This document shows, in pieces, positions 51,075 through 59,576 of a stretch of DNA of 64,000 bases. A program made the translations under genes and the position numbers. Under the pieces are notes generated by a model. That model was not told the DNA's origin. It worked only from the letters and a program-made list of their open reading frames with translations, and searched no databases. The DNA comes from an uncultured Collinsella sp. (GTDB taxonomy: Bacteria; Actinomycetota; Coriobacteriia; Coriobacteriales; Coriobacteriaceae), in assembly GCA_902494195.1 (NCBI GenBank), contig CABUSH010000002.1, positions 94,665 to 158,664 on the forward strand, written 5' to 3'. Every line of letters begins with the position of its first letter. Within the stretch, counting starts at the first letter, position 1.

Positions 51075-52100
51075 ATGAAACAGTACACGGTTGCTATTTT
51101 GGGCGCGACGGGAGCCGTGGGCACCCAGATGCTCGAGTGCCTCAACGAGCAGGAGTTCCCGGTCGGCAAGCTCAAGCTGTTGGCAAGCGCACGCTCCGCG
51201 GGCAAGACCGTTGAGTTCCGCGGCGAGCAAATCGTGATCGAAGAGGCTTGTCCCGAGGCCTTTGAGGGCTGTGACATCGTGCTTGGCGCCGCCGGCGACG
51301 ACATCGCGAAGGAGCTGCTGCCCGAGGCCGTTAAGCGCGGCGCCGTCGTGGTCGACAACAGCCATGCCTTCCGCATGGATCCCGAGGTGCCGCTGGTCGT
51401 GCCCGAGATCAATGCCGACGACATCAAATGGCATCACGGCCTTATCGCCAATCCCAACTGCGCGACCATCATCGGCCTGGTTCCCACGTGGCCGCTGCAT
51501 CAGCTCGCCGGCGTGAAGCGCATGATCGTCTCGACGTACCAGGCGGCTTCGGGTGCTGGCGCTCCCGGTATGGCCGAGCTCGAGGCTCAGCTGGCCGCCC
51601 TGGGCCGTGGCGAGGAGATTCCCGAGCCGCGCGCGTTTGCCGCTCAGCTGGCGAGCAACCTGATTCCGCAGATTGGCGGCGTCAAGGAGGAGGGCTTTAC
51701 CTCCGAGGAGATGAAGCTACAAAACGAGGGCCGCAAGATTATGCATCTGCCCGAGCTGCGCGTGAACTGCACCTGCGTGCGCGTGCCCGTGCTGCGTTCG
51801 CACTCCGAGAGCATCACGCTCGAGTTCGAGCGTGACATTACGGTTGACGAGGCCCGTGCTGCGCTGGCTGCCGCTCCCGGCGTCAAGCTGGTTGACGATA
51901 TGGCTGCCGAGGATGCGCACGACCGCTTCCCCATGCCGATGGATACGTCCGACCAAGACCTGATTTGGGTCGGCCGCGTGCGTCGCGACATCTCGAACCC
52001 CGAGGCTGCGCGCGGCATCACTTTCTGGTGCTGCGGTGACCAAATCCGTAAGGGCGCGGCAACCAACGCCGTCCAGATCGCTAAGCTGCTCTGCGAGTAG
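51075..52100 (+). CDS. asd: Aspartate-semialdehyde dehydrogenase
   Basis: 341 residues. NADP-binding AILGATGAVGTQMLECL at the N-terminus, the catalytic cysteine in IANPNCATI (about residue 130), and the substrate-binding region QAASGAGAPGMAELEAQ with the late RVPVLRSHSES (catalytic His). It reduces aspartyl-phosphate to the semialdehyde that feeds lysine, methionine and threonine synthesis. ATG 51075 follows AAAGGGGG; the longer open frame upstream is non-coding. No homoserine dehydrogenase gene is in the window. Confidence 0.95.
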   Translation: MKQYTVAILGATGAVGTQMLECLNEQEFPVGKLKLLASARSAGKTVEFRGEQIVIEEACPEAFEGCDIVLGAAGDDIAKELLPEAVKRGAVVVDNSHAFRMDPEVPLVVPEINADDIKWHHGLIANPNCATIIGLVPTWPLHQLAGVKRMIVSTYQAASGAGAPGMAELEAQLAALGRGEEIPEPRAFAAQLASNLIPQIGGVKEEGFTSEEMKLQNEGRKIMHLPELRVNCTCVRVPVLRSHSESITLEFERDITVDEARAALAAAPGVKLVDDMAAEDAHDRFPMPMDTSDQDLIWVGRVRRDISNPEAARGITFWCCGDQIRKGAATNAVQIAKLLCE

Positions 52101-52112
52101 TGTGACCTGTCC

Positions 52113-52242
52113 GGCGGGGGCCGGGCTTAGTTTTCAGAACGTCCTCGACCATGTGTGGCGCCTTGTCCTGCTCCTTCGGAGCTGCGGACAAGGCGCCACA
52201 CTGGTCTGCGGAGTGTTCTGAAAACTAAGCCCGGCCCCCGCC
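52113..52242 (+). repeat. Long palindromic element P5
   Basis: Perfect 28-bp arms 52113-52140 and 52215-52242 (GGCGGGGGCCGGGCTTAG then TTTTCAGAAC). Inside: GTCCTCGACCATG, inner stem TGTGGCGCCTTGTCC with GGACAAGGCGCCACA, apex CTCCTTCGGAG, then TCTGCGGAGTG. Located directly after asd. Confidence 0.92.
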
Positions 52243-52450
52243 TGCGGTGACGCTGCTGCAGGCGGCCTACGATGGGGCCGTTATTGGTTGAGGCCGCTGG
52301 GCTGATGTGGGGGCGCGCGGCTGTTGCGGGCTCTGGTCCCAGCGGCGGCCTCGGCGCTTTGCGCCTGCTGCCTTGGGTGACTTTGGGGTCGATTGGGGTT
52401 GTCTGCACAATTCGCGGTATTATGGTGCGGAGTTTTGAAAGGAGCCGCCG
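52243..52450. other. Upstream region of ogt
   Basis: GC-rich without a gene. TATTAT at about 52419 is a possible -10; no matching -35 or known regulatory site seen. Confidence 0.3.
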
Positions 52451-53029
52451 GTGGTCACGACGACGTTTGCTTCGCCTTTGGGCGAAATCTTGCTTGCCGC
52501 TGATGGCCGCGGTCTGACGGGGCTTTGGTTTGAGGGGCAGGAGCATTTTGGCTCCACGCTTCTCAAAGAAGATCCCGAACATGTTGAAGGCGCCGATGCA
52601 GTTTCTGGTGCTGGCGGCATGTCGTCGGTGAGTCCTGCAAATGGTGCGGCGTCTTCGGTGCTTGAGCGTTCGTGGGCTTGGCTGAATGCTTATTTTGCAG
52701 GGCAGGAACCTCGGTTTACGCCGCCGTTGCATTTGATTGGCACGGCGTTTCAGCGTGAAGTTTGGTTTGAGCTGCTTTCTATCCCGCGTGGCGAGGTCGC
52801 CACTTATGGCGAAATTGCGGCTCGTGTCGCCGCCCGCCATCGTGTACCGGGAAACGAGGACCCCGTTGTGTCTCCCCGTGCCGTGGGGGCCGCGGTCGCG
52901 CGTAATCCCATTTCGATTATTGTGCCGTGCCATCGCGTGGTTGCCGCCGACGGGTCGCTCAACGGATATGCCGGCGGGCTTGATCGCAAGGAGTGGCTGC
53001 TTCGGCTTGAGGACGCGTACGAGGAATAA
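52451..53029 (+). CDS. ogt: Methylated-DNA--protein-cysteine methyltransferase
   Basis: 192 residues. The alkyl-accepting cysteine is in the invariant PCHRVVAADG (about Cys158), preceded by the GEVATYGEIAARVAA helix that inserts into DNA and by VGAAVARNP. It repairs O6-alkylguanine by transferring the alkyl group to itself. Compared with typical Ogt (about 165-170) there is a Ser/Ala-rich insertion near residues 45-70. GTG start at 52451 after AAAGGAG. Confidence 0.93.
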   Translation: MVTTTFASPLGEILLAADGRGLTGLWFEGQEHFGSTLLKEDPEHVEGADAVSGAGGMSSVSPANGAASSVLERSWAWLNAYFAGQEPRFTPPLHLIGTAFQREVWFELLSIPRGEVATYGEIAARVAARHRVPGNEDPVVSPRAVGAAVARNPISIIVPCHRVVAADGSLNGYAGGLDRKEWLLRLEDAYEE

Positions 53030-53068
53030 CGCTCGAACACTTTGCATAACTAGGACGCCGTGAAAGAA

Positions 53069-53180
53069 CGGGACACGCTTTCCGAATGGAGGCTCAGACG
53101 GAAACTACGTCCCGGAATTCGGTTTTAAAGCGGGACACGCTTTCCGAATGGCGTCCCAAGCGGAAACCGTGTCCCGGAAT
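53069..53180. repeat. Two tandem hairpin repeats
   Basis: Units 53069-53118 and 53131-53180 both begin CGGGACACGCTTTCCGAATG and end CGTCCCGGAAT or GTGTCCCGGAAT. Each can fold (GGGACACGCTTTCCG with CGGAAACCGTGTCCC in the second). Located between convergent ogt and the CLC gene. They may be a small repeat family or part of termination. Confidence 0.65.
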
Positions 53181-53235
53181 ACAGCCTCAGAGTGGGGCGT
53201 CGTTTCCGGTTGAGACCACCTGCTTGGACATCTTT

Positions 53236-54486
53236 CTACGCCCGCTCCTGCAGGGCGTAGATCGATTTGTCCATGTTGAACAGATAAGCCACAACGCAGA
53301 CGATAAAGAACGCCGGCAGATTACCGAAACCGAAGACCTCGCAGCCAATGAGGATCGGCGCGAGCGGCGTGTTGGTGGCGCCGCCAAAGACGGCGGCGTA
53401 TCCCAGCGCGGCGCAAAGTTCGACGGGCATGCCGAGGATTCCGGCGAGCACGACGCCAAGGCTCGCTCCGATGGAGAACAACGGCGTCACCTCGCCACCC
53501 TGATATCCTGCGGCAAGCGTGGTAATGGTGAGTGCGAATTTGAGCGCCCAGTCCCAAGGCATGATGGCGTCCTTGCCGTCACCGTTGAGCGCTGCCGATA
53601 TCAGGTTGGTACCAAGTCCGCAGTATCGCCCCTGCCACAGTGTGAACAGAATCGCTGATAGCGCGATGCCCATAACGGCGATTCGTACATAGGGGTTGGG
53701 GAGCAGTCGCGCCGCAAGGGTCTTGGCGTGGGCAAGGCACCAGGCAAAGGCGCCGCCTACCATGCCAAACGCGATACCCAGCACCGCAAGCCGTCCAAGA
53801 CCGGGGAGATCAAGCGCGTATGAGGCGACAACGGCGACTTCGAACTTCTCGAGTCCCAGGGCGCCGGAGGTCATACTTGCGGCGAGCGAGGCCGTAAGCG
53901 CGGGAAACAGCGCGCGGTATTCCATGCGTCCTGCGACCAGTACTTCGATAGCAAAGACCGTGGCAGCAAGAGGCGTTCGAAAGAGCCCGGCAAAGCCAGC
54001 GGCCATACCAATGAGCAAAAACGTGTTGCCGGGGTTTCGGAAAGGTAGACGCCTGCCGATCCAGTGCGAGACGGTTGCACCAATCTGCACGGCCACGCCC
54101 TCGCGCCCCGCACTGCCGCCAAAGAGGTGCGTCCCCCACGTGCTCAACATAATGAGCGGCACCAAACGCGGGGAGATGGCGTCCTCGCGTCCGTGACCTA
54201 CGTCAAATACCAGGCTCATGCCCCGATCGGTGCCTTTGCCCCAGGTGCGGTAGGAAAATACGATGGCAAAGCCCATGAGGGCGAGGAAGGGAAGGAGCAG
54301 TGTGATGTGTTCGTCGCGGAAGGCGCCGATTGCCAGGAGCACGCGTCCAAAGAGTGCGCAGATGGCGCCAACGATGATGCCGATAGGGATTCCGACGGCA
54401 CCCATAAGCACGAGGCCGCTATAGGTGTTGAGCAAGCGTTTGATTCTGCTCGATACGTTGCTTTCCGACATTTTGTTTTCCGACAC
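53236..54486 (-). CDS. CLC-family anion channel/antiporter (possible fluoride type)
   Basis: 416 residues with about ten to twelve membrane helices. The gating glutamate is in GGSAGREGVAVQIGA (about residue 132), which reads GREGVAVQ where chloride-type bacterial CLCs have GREGP. The selectivity segment upstream is DRGMSLVFD rather than the GSGIP of chloride exchangers. These features recall the CLC-F fluoride exporter clade, but I cannot confirm this. Other CLC features are LFRTPLAATVFAIEV and FGGATNTPLAPIL. I see no fluoride riboswitch upstream. The gene is on its own. Confidence 0.85.
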   Translation of the reverse strand: MSENKMSESNVSSRIKRLLNTYSGLVLMGAVGIPIGIIVGAICALFGRVLLAIGAFRDEHITLLLPFLALMGFAIVFSYRTWGKGTDRGMSLVFDVGHGREDAISPRLVPLIMLSTWGTHLFGGSAGREGVAVQIGATVSHWIGRRLPFRNPGNTFLLIGMAAGFAGLFRTPLAATVFAIEVLVAGRMEYRALFPALTASLAASMTSGALGLEKFEVAVVASYALDLPGLGRLAVLGIAFGMVGGAFAWCLAHAKTLAARLLPNPYVRIAVMGIALSAILFTLWQGRYCGLGTNLISAALNGDGKDAIMPWDWALKFALTITTLAAGYQGGEVTPLFSIGASLGVVLAGILGMPVELCAALGYAAVFGGATNTPLAPILIGCEVFGFGNLPAFFIVCVVAYLFNMDKSIYALQERA

Positions 54487-54499
54487 TTGCTCTCTTGAT

Positions 54500-54580
54500 A
54501 GAAAAAGAGCTGGAGTTGCGCATCGTTGAGAGGCTTTCCAGCTTTAGCAAAACAAACTTATAAGATGCGACGGGCCGCGT
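54500..54580 (-). promoter_or_regulatory. Promoter and terminator-like leader of the CLC gene
   Basis: On the minus strand, TTGACG and TATAAG (15-base spacer) could be a promoter near 54555-54595. They are followed by AGCTGGA...TCCAGCT and CTTTTTC (ending near 54502), a terminator-like hairpin inside the would-be leader. It may instead terminate the upstream GyrI-like gene. Confidence 0.4.
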
Positions 54581-54656
54581 CAAGATAATTACCGGACGGC
54601 CTAGGAGGCGGCTGGTTGGCTGGCTTAAAACCTAGCGCGTGAAATGACGCTCCACG

Positions 54657-55295
54657 CTATTCAGCGCGCTTGATAGGATGACGAACCACAGTCTTAAGTT
54701 TCTCCGGTGCACATTTGCGTGGATCGGAGAGATAGATTTCGTGATGTAAACGGGTGTCTGAGAGGTCGGGGACATAGCCCAGCTCGGTCGCGTATTCATG
54801 CATAGCGTCTACGGTCGCCGGTTCGTTATCGTAGGGCCCGGTGTGCATGCATTGAACGCAGAGGCCCTCGTCAACTTTAAGCAGCTCGACGGCGGAAAAG
54901 TCCAGTTTCTTTTTGGTCGTGGCTTCCGCGACTGCCCAGTCAAAGTCATCTCGGGTGACGAAATCGGGCAGGCGGATGCACGAGATAAAGTTGAAATCGT
55001 CCTTGCGTACATAATCGATGTCGCTGCTCGGGGAGTCTTGCCACCAGAAACCCTCGAGCGGCGGTACCACAAAGTCGAAATAGCCCTCGATATTCCTTGA
55101 GCCTTTCTTCGACATCTTGACGGTATAGGCGATGCCGTAAAGCAGCGGCAGGGCGTTTTGATACTCGCCACCTTCGGTATTTGGGTCGCCCTTTCCGCGA
55201 ACGGCAACGTAGCTCATAGGCGGTACAGTTACGATACTCGGCTTGCTTGCAGGTTTGTAGAGCTCCTTGCATTCCTTCTTAAAGTCGAACGCCAT
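54657..55295 (-). CDS. GyrI-like small-molecule-binding domain protein
   Basis: 212 residues. The sequence matches the GyrI-like (SBM) fold found in stand-alone effector-binding proteins: PPMSYVAVRGKGDPNTEGGEYQ near residue 25, then a second half with VDEGLCVQCMHTGPYDNEPATVDAMHEYA and LSDTRLHHEIYLSDPRKCAPEKLKTVVRHPI. E. coli GyrI/SbmC of this superfamily protects gyrase and is SOS-induced. A perfect 14-bp LexA-type palindrome lies 57 bases upstream of this start, which fits a similar DNA-damage role. Single gene. Confidence 0.88.
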   Translation of the reverse strand: MAFDFKKECKELYKPASKPSIVTVPPMSYVAVRGKGDPNTEGGEYQNALPLLYGIAYTVKMSKKGSRNIEGYFDFVVPPLEGFWWQDSPSSDIDYVRKDDFNFISCIRLPDFVTRDDFDWAVAEATTKKKLDFSAVELLKVDEGLCVQCMHTGPYDNEPATVDAMHEYATELGYVPDLSDTRLHHEIYLSDPRKCAPEKLKTVVRHPIKRAE

Positions 55296-55339
55296 GTTGG
55301 CCGCCTTTCTGCGTATTGGTCTGCTTAGATAGCTGGATC

Positions 55340-55366
55340 ATATCATAGAAACGAACAGCTGTTCGA
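55340..55366 (-). promoter_or_regulatory. LexA-type SOS box and promoter
   Basis: CGAACAGCTGTTCG (55352-55365) is a perfect palindrome of the CGAAC-N4-GTTCG form used by Gram-positive and actinobacterial LexA. On the minus strand TATGAT follows within 6 bases, a good -10, so a bound repressor would block transcription of the GyrI-like gene. Confidence 0.65.
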
Positions 55367-55469
55367 ATGATTTGGCTGACAGATTGAGATGCGTGCGTTG
55401 TGTTTGGCGGTCGGCCTGACCCAATCGATGATTTCTCTGCCTCCCCGGCGCCTCATCTATAGCTGCCGT

Positions 55470-55514
55470 TTCCCCATATAAAACCTGCCAAAATGAACCT
55501 GTCCCTTTTTGGTC
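55470..55514 (-). repeat. GGGACAGGTT dispersed repeat, copy 2
   Basis: On the minus strand AAAAAGGGACAGGTTCATTT then TGGCAGGTTTTATATGGGG. Same family as 17427-17477 and 63428-63478. It lies about 55 bases before the ABC ATPase gene. Confidence 0.65.
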
Positions 55515-55566
55515 GGTGCGAAATGGGTAATACTAAAGAGTTATCCGACCAGATGGGAACCGATCG

Positions 55567-56268
55567 ATGGCCTATATCGAATTTAAAGACGTCATCAAAG
55601 CATACGGCGAGGGCGATGCCCGCATTCACGCGCTCGACGGCGCGAGCTTTACCGTTGAGCGCGGTGAGCTCGCCATTATCCTGGGCGCCTCGGGTGCTGG
55701 CAAGACCACGGCGCTCAACATCCTGGGTGGCATGGATACGGCGACTTCCGGCACCGTGACGGTGGACGGGCGCGACGTGAGCTCCGCCAACGAGGCTCAG
55801 CTTGTTGAATACCGCCGCGCCGACGTCGGCTTTGTCTTCCAGTTCTACAATCTGGTTCCCAACCTGACGGCACTCGAAAACGTTGAGCTCGCAGCTCAGA
55901 TCTGCCCCGATTCGCTCGATGCCGAGCAAACGCTTTGCCAGGTTGGCCTGGGCGACCGACTCGCTAACTTTCCGGCGCAGCTTTCGGGCGGCGAGCAACA
56001 GCGCGTGTCCATCGCCCGCGCGCTGGCCAAGAACCCCAAGCTACTTTTGTGCGACGAGCCCACGGGTGCACTTGACTACAAAACCGGCAAGCAGATCTTG
56101 CAATTGCTGCAGGACACCTGCCGCAAACAGGGCATTACGGTCATTATCATCACCCACAACTCCGCTCTCGCGCCCATGGCCGATCGCCTGATTCGCTTTA
56201 AGAGCGGGCGCGTGGAGAGTGAAACGGTCCAGCAAAATCCCGTGCCTATCGAGACGATCGAGTGGTAG
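55567..56268 (+). CDS. ABC transporter ATPase, LolD/MacB type
   Basis: 233 residues: Walker A GASGAGKTT, Q-loop FVFQFYN, signature LSGGEQQR and Walker B LLLCDEPTGALD. It powers the FtsX-like permease encoded immediately downstream; its stop codon lies 5 bases before that ATG. It is a second system of this type in the window, distinct from 12800-15812. Confidence 0.93.
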   Translation: MAYIEFKDVIKAYGEGDARIHALDGASFTVERGELAIILGASGAGKTTALNILGGMDTATSGTVTVDGRDVSSANEAQLVEYRRADVGFVFQFYNLVPNLTALENVELAAQICPDSLDAEQTLCQVGLGDRLANFPAQLSGGEQQRVSIARALAKNPKLLLCDEPTGALDYKTGKQILQLLQDTCRKQGITVIIITHNSALAPMADRLIRFKSGRVESETVQQNPVPIETIEW

Positions 56269-56273
56269 CGCCC

Positions 56274-59039
56274 ATGGACCAAGACCGCCAAAACAGCCTA
56301 CGCCGCGACGCGCAGAACACGGAGCGCGAGCAGGATTTTACGACCTACCGCACTGCCCAAAGCTCAAACGATATGGTGCCGACGGTTTTTCGCCGTGGCA
56401 TCTACCGCACAATCCGAGGCAGCCTTAAGCGCTTCCTGTCCATTGTGGTCATCACCGCGCTCGGCGTGAGTGTGATGTGCGGTCTTAAGGCGGGCTGCGA
56501 GGATCTGTGCGATTCGGTCGACGCCTACTTTGACCAGCAGAATGTCTACGATATCAACGTCCAGTCGACCTATGGCCTGACCGACGATGATCTCGCCGCC
56601 ATCCAAGAGGTCGATGGTGTCGAGACGGCCGAGGGCATCTACACCGAGACCGCCTACACCGCCGTGGGTACAACGCGCGAGCGCGTGGTCGTGCAGAGTC
56701 TCTCCAAGGAGAACATCGATCAGCCGGTGCTCGTGAACGGCGATTTGCCCGAGAGCGCCGATGAAGTCGCGGTGACTTCGAAGTTTCTGAAGGCATCGGG
56801 CAAGAAAATCGGCGATACCGTGAGTTTTGCCGCCAATGACGCAAGCTCGTCGAACCAAAGTGCCAAGGATCAGTTTGCCGCGGGCGATTACACCATTACG
56901 GCCGAGGTCCTCGACCCCACCGACGTGAGCTCCGACTCGACAGTCAACGCCTTTCGCGCTGCTTCGGCTGCGGACTATAAGTTCTATGTGAGCGAGGATG
57001 CCGCGACATCTTCTTCCTACTCCGCGATCCGCGTGACCGTCGAGGGGGCCAAGAGCCTCAACTCCTATTCAGATGCCTATACGACAAAGATCAACGAGGT
57101 CAAGGGTAATATCGAGAAGATCCGTGAGGAGCGTGAGAAGGTGCGCGCTCAGGAGCTGACGGTTGACACGCCGGCAAGCTTGGATGCGGCCGAGCGCCAG
57201 GCGAATATGCTCTTTGGGATTGAACAGGACAACATCAACCGCATGCCCCAGGGCAGCGAGGAGCGTGTCCAGGCTCAGGCCGACCTGGACCAGCGCCGCG
57301 CCGCCGCCAACCAACAATTCGCCGATGCTCGCGCCGAGATTTCCGATTTGGGCGAATGCGCCTGGTACATCCAGGACCGCGGTAACATCGCAAGCTACTC
57401 GAGCGTCGAGAGCGACAGTTCTTCGATCGAGGCCATCGCCACGGTTTTCCCATTTATCTTCTTTGTCGTCGCCGTGCTCATCAGTCTTACCACCGCCACA
57501 CGCATGGTCGAGGAAGAGCGCACGCTCATTGGCCTGTACAAGGCGCTCGGCTATTCGAGCGGGCGTATTCTGTCCAAATACGTGGACTACTCGCTGTGGG
57601 CGTGTCTGATCGGCGGCGTGCTCGGCAACATCATCGGATTTGTGGGCCTGCCGCTGTTCCTGTTTACGGTGTTCGACGACATGTACTCACTGCCCCAGAT
57701 GCTGCTTTCGTACGACATCGTGTCCTCGATCGTTTCGGTGGCGCTGTTTGCCGTGGGCGTGGTGGGCGCCACGATTATCGCCTGCCGCCACGAGATGGCC
57801 GAGACCCCGGCCTCGCTTATGCGTCCCAAGGCCCCGCGCGCTGGCTCGCGCATCTTGCTTGAGCGCATCGGCTTTATCTGGCGTCGCATGGGCTTTTTGA
57901 ACAAGGTGGCGGCGCGTAACCTGTTCCGCTACAAAAAGCGTGCCTTTATGACCATCTTCGGTATTGCCGGCTGTACGGCGCTCGTGATCTGCGGTATGGG
58001 CATCCGCGACACGTCGGTGGCGCTTTCGCCCAAACAGTACGGGCATATCACGCGCTATGACTTGCTGGCGGTTGCTAACCCCGACGATTTTTCACAGATG
58101 TGCGCGGCATTGGATGAGCGCGGCGCGGCCAATGATTCCAACGTGACCGTGACTTCGACGCTGCCGATTATGACCGACAACGTTACCTTTACATTCGGCG
58201 GAAAGAGCGAGACCGTGCAGCTGATCGTGGTGCCCGATGACCGCACGGGTGACTTGGGCGATTACGTTCGCCTTGAGGATGAGTCCAAAGAGCCACTGTC
58301 TTTGCGTGACGGAGACGTGTATCTGAGTAAGAGTTCACAGCTGGTGCTGGGGATTCAACCGGGCGATACGGCGCACGTCCAGGATTCGTCGCTCAATGTC
58401 GCCAAGGTCAAAGTCAGCGACATTTCGCTTAACTATCTGGGCAACACGCTTTACATGACGCAGGGCACCTATGAGCGCGCGTTTGGCCGAAGCGCACGCC
58501 TTAACGGCGTCTTTGTGCTGCTTAAGGGCTCGTCGGCCGACCAGATTGCGTTTAGCAAGAATCTTAAGAGTGACGGTTGGCTTACGATTTCGAGCACGGC
58601 CGAACATTGGCAGAACTACGAGGCGAACTTTACGATTATCAATTCCGTCGTGGTGCTCGTGACCTTTATGGCGGCGTGCCTATCGTTTGTGGTGGTGTTT
58701 ACGCTGTCCAACACGAATATCTCCGAGCGCGAACGCGAGCTGGCGACCATCAAGGTGCTGGGCTTCCGCCGTGGCGAGGTGCACCATTACGTCAACAAGG
58801 AGACGTTGATCCTCACGGCAATTGGCGCCGCGCTGGGCGTGCCACTGGGCGGCTTGCTGGCCGAGAGCTTTACGTACATTTTGCAGATGCCGTCGCTGTA
58901 CTTTGACGTCGAAGTCGAGCCGCTAAGCTACGTGCTCGCCGTGGTGCTTTCCTTTGGCTTTACGTTTATCGTCAACCTCGCCACCAACCGAACGCTCAAC
59001 AAGATCGACATGGTCGGCGCCCTCAAGAGCGCCGAGTAA
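56274..59039 (+). CDS. FtsX-like ABC permease with coiled-coil extracytoplasmic region
   Basis: 921 residues. After a hydrophilic N-terminus and one membrane helix (about 45-65) comes a long extracytoplasmic part (about 66-390). This includes a probable coiled coil (about 265-365, KINEVKGNIEKIREEREKVR and RRAAANQQFADARAEISDLG). A three-helix FtsX block, a second extracytoplasmic domain (about 580-785) and a final FtsX block follow. This double-FtsX layout is common in Actinobacteria and Firmicutes; substrates are mostly unknown (lipids, peptides or cell-wall signalling). A GTG at 56262 is an alternative start. Confidence 0.9.
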   Translation: MDQDRQNSLRRDAQNTEREQDFTTYRTAQSSNDMVPTVFRRGIYRTIRGSLKRFLSIVVITALGVSVMCGLKAGCEDLCDSVDAYFDQQNVYDINVQSTYGLTDDDLAAIQEVDGVETAEGIYTETAYTAVGTTRERVVVQSLSKENIDQPVLVNGDLPESADEVAVTSKFLKASGKKIGDTVSFAANDASSSNQSAKDQFAAGDYTITAEVLDPTDVSSDSTVNAFRAASAADYKFYVSEDAATSSSYSAIRVTVEGAKSLNSYSDAYTTKINEVKGNIEKIREEREKVRAQELTVDTPASLDAAERQANMLFGIEQDNINRMPQGSEERVQAQADLDQRRAAANQQFADARAEISDLGECAWYIQDRGNIASYSSVESDSSSIEAIATVFPFIFFVVAVLISLTTATRMVEEERTLIGLYKALGYSSGRILSKYVDYSLWACLIGGVLGNIIGFVGLPLFLFTVFDDMYSLPQMLLSYDIVSSIVSVALFAVGVVGATIIACRHEMAETPASLMRPKAPRAGSRILLERIGFIWRRMGFLNKVAARNLFRYKKRAFMTIFGIAGCTALVICGMGIRDTSVALSPKQYGHITRYDLLAVANPDDFSQMCAALDERGAANDSNVTVTSTLPIMTDNVTFTFGGKSETVQLIVVPDDRTGDLGDYVRLEDESKEPLSLRDGDVYLSKSSQLVLGIQPGDTAHVQDSSLNVAKVKVSDISLNYLGNTLYMTQGTYERAFGRSARLNGVFVLLKGSSADQIAFSKNLKSDGWLTISSTAEHWQNYEANFTIINSVVVLVTFMAACLSFVVVFTLSNTNISERERELATIKVLGFRRGEVHHYVNKETLILTAIGAALGVPLGGLLAESFTYILQMPSLYFDVEVEPLSYVLAVVLSFGFTFIVNLATNRTLNKIDMVGALKSAE

Positions 59040-59097
59040 CCTGCCTGGGATTCAAGCTGTAGCGAGCTGTAATGTACCACAACCGCATTTTTGCATA

Positions 59098-59141
59098 AAC
59101 CGCCCCGCCGATTGCATATTTCGGCGGGGCGGTTGCTTTTT
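59098..59141 (+). terminator. Intrinsic terminator after the ABC permease
   Basis: AACCGCCCCGCCGA pairs with TCGGCGGGGCGGTT around TTGCATATT, followed by GCTTTTT. Confidence 0.93.
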
Positions 59142-59161
59142 GCCCGCGGGTACCCCAGGGG

Positions 59162-59372
59162 GCGGCGTGCAAATTCCGGAGAATTCAGCATCCCGGAGTC
59201 CGCGAGTGTGGGAGCGGGCGCACAAAAGCGCATTGAAAGCCTGACTTTGAGCTCCGGCGCCTCGAGGACCGCTCATTTTTTTGCAGAATGCGGCCCGCGG
59301 CGCCTGTCTCTCGCCCAAAATCCAGTATGCAGGCACCCTCGGCTGCTGAATACTCCCAAAAATGCACGCCGC
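59162..59372. repeat. 211-base element with inverted ends
   Basis: GCGGCGTGCA at 59162 and TGCACGCCGC at 59363 end a 211-base block. The 29-base arms pair at 24 of 29 positions (the inner ends are AATTCAGCA and TGCTGAAT). The interior is GC-rich and non-coding. It could be a MITE-like element or a folded RNA. Confidence 0.6.
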
Positions 59373-59432
59373 ATCCTACCCCAGGCACTTGCAGCAAGAA
59401 GACGAATAGCCTCGGCCTCCCCGGTTACCGCA

Positions 59433-59553
59433 GGAGGCCCCAGGGCTTGCCTCCCAAATCTTTCCGCAGGACGGAAGGATCCCGCCGCGCGAAGCGCACG
59501 GCGGGATCCTGACATGTCCGAGGACGATTTGGGAGGTAAGCCCTGGGGTCTCC
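59433..59553 (-). repeat. Long palindromic element P6
   Basis: Arms 59433-59460 and 59526-59553 (GGAGGCCCCAGGGCTTGCC then TCCCAAATC), with two mismatches. On the minus strand GTCCTCGGACATG, inner stem AGGATCCCGCC with GGCGGGATCCT, apex GTGCGCTTCGCGC, then GTCCTGCGGAAAG. Located before the 3' end of pfkA, between convergent genes. Confidence 0.9.
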
Positions 59554-59576
59554 GATGAGAGCAGTTTCGGCCGAGG

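Noticed and set aside
53563..53760. Possible second gene inside the CLC region on the plus strand
   Set aside because: Open frames there are short shadows without start signals.
54487..54656. Fluoride riboswitch before the CLC gene
   Set aside because: The conserved crcB-motif segments were not found; only a terminator-like hairpin is present.
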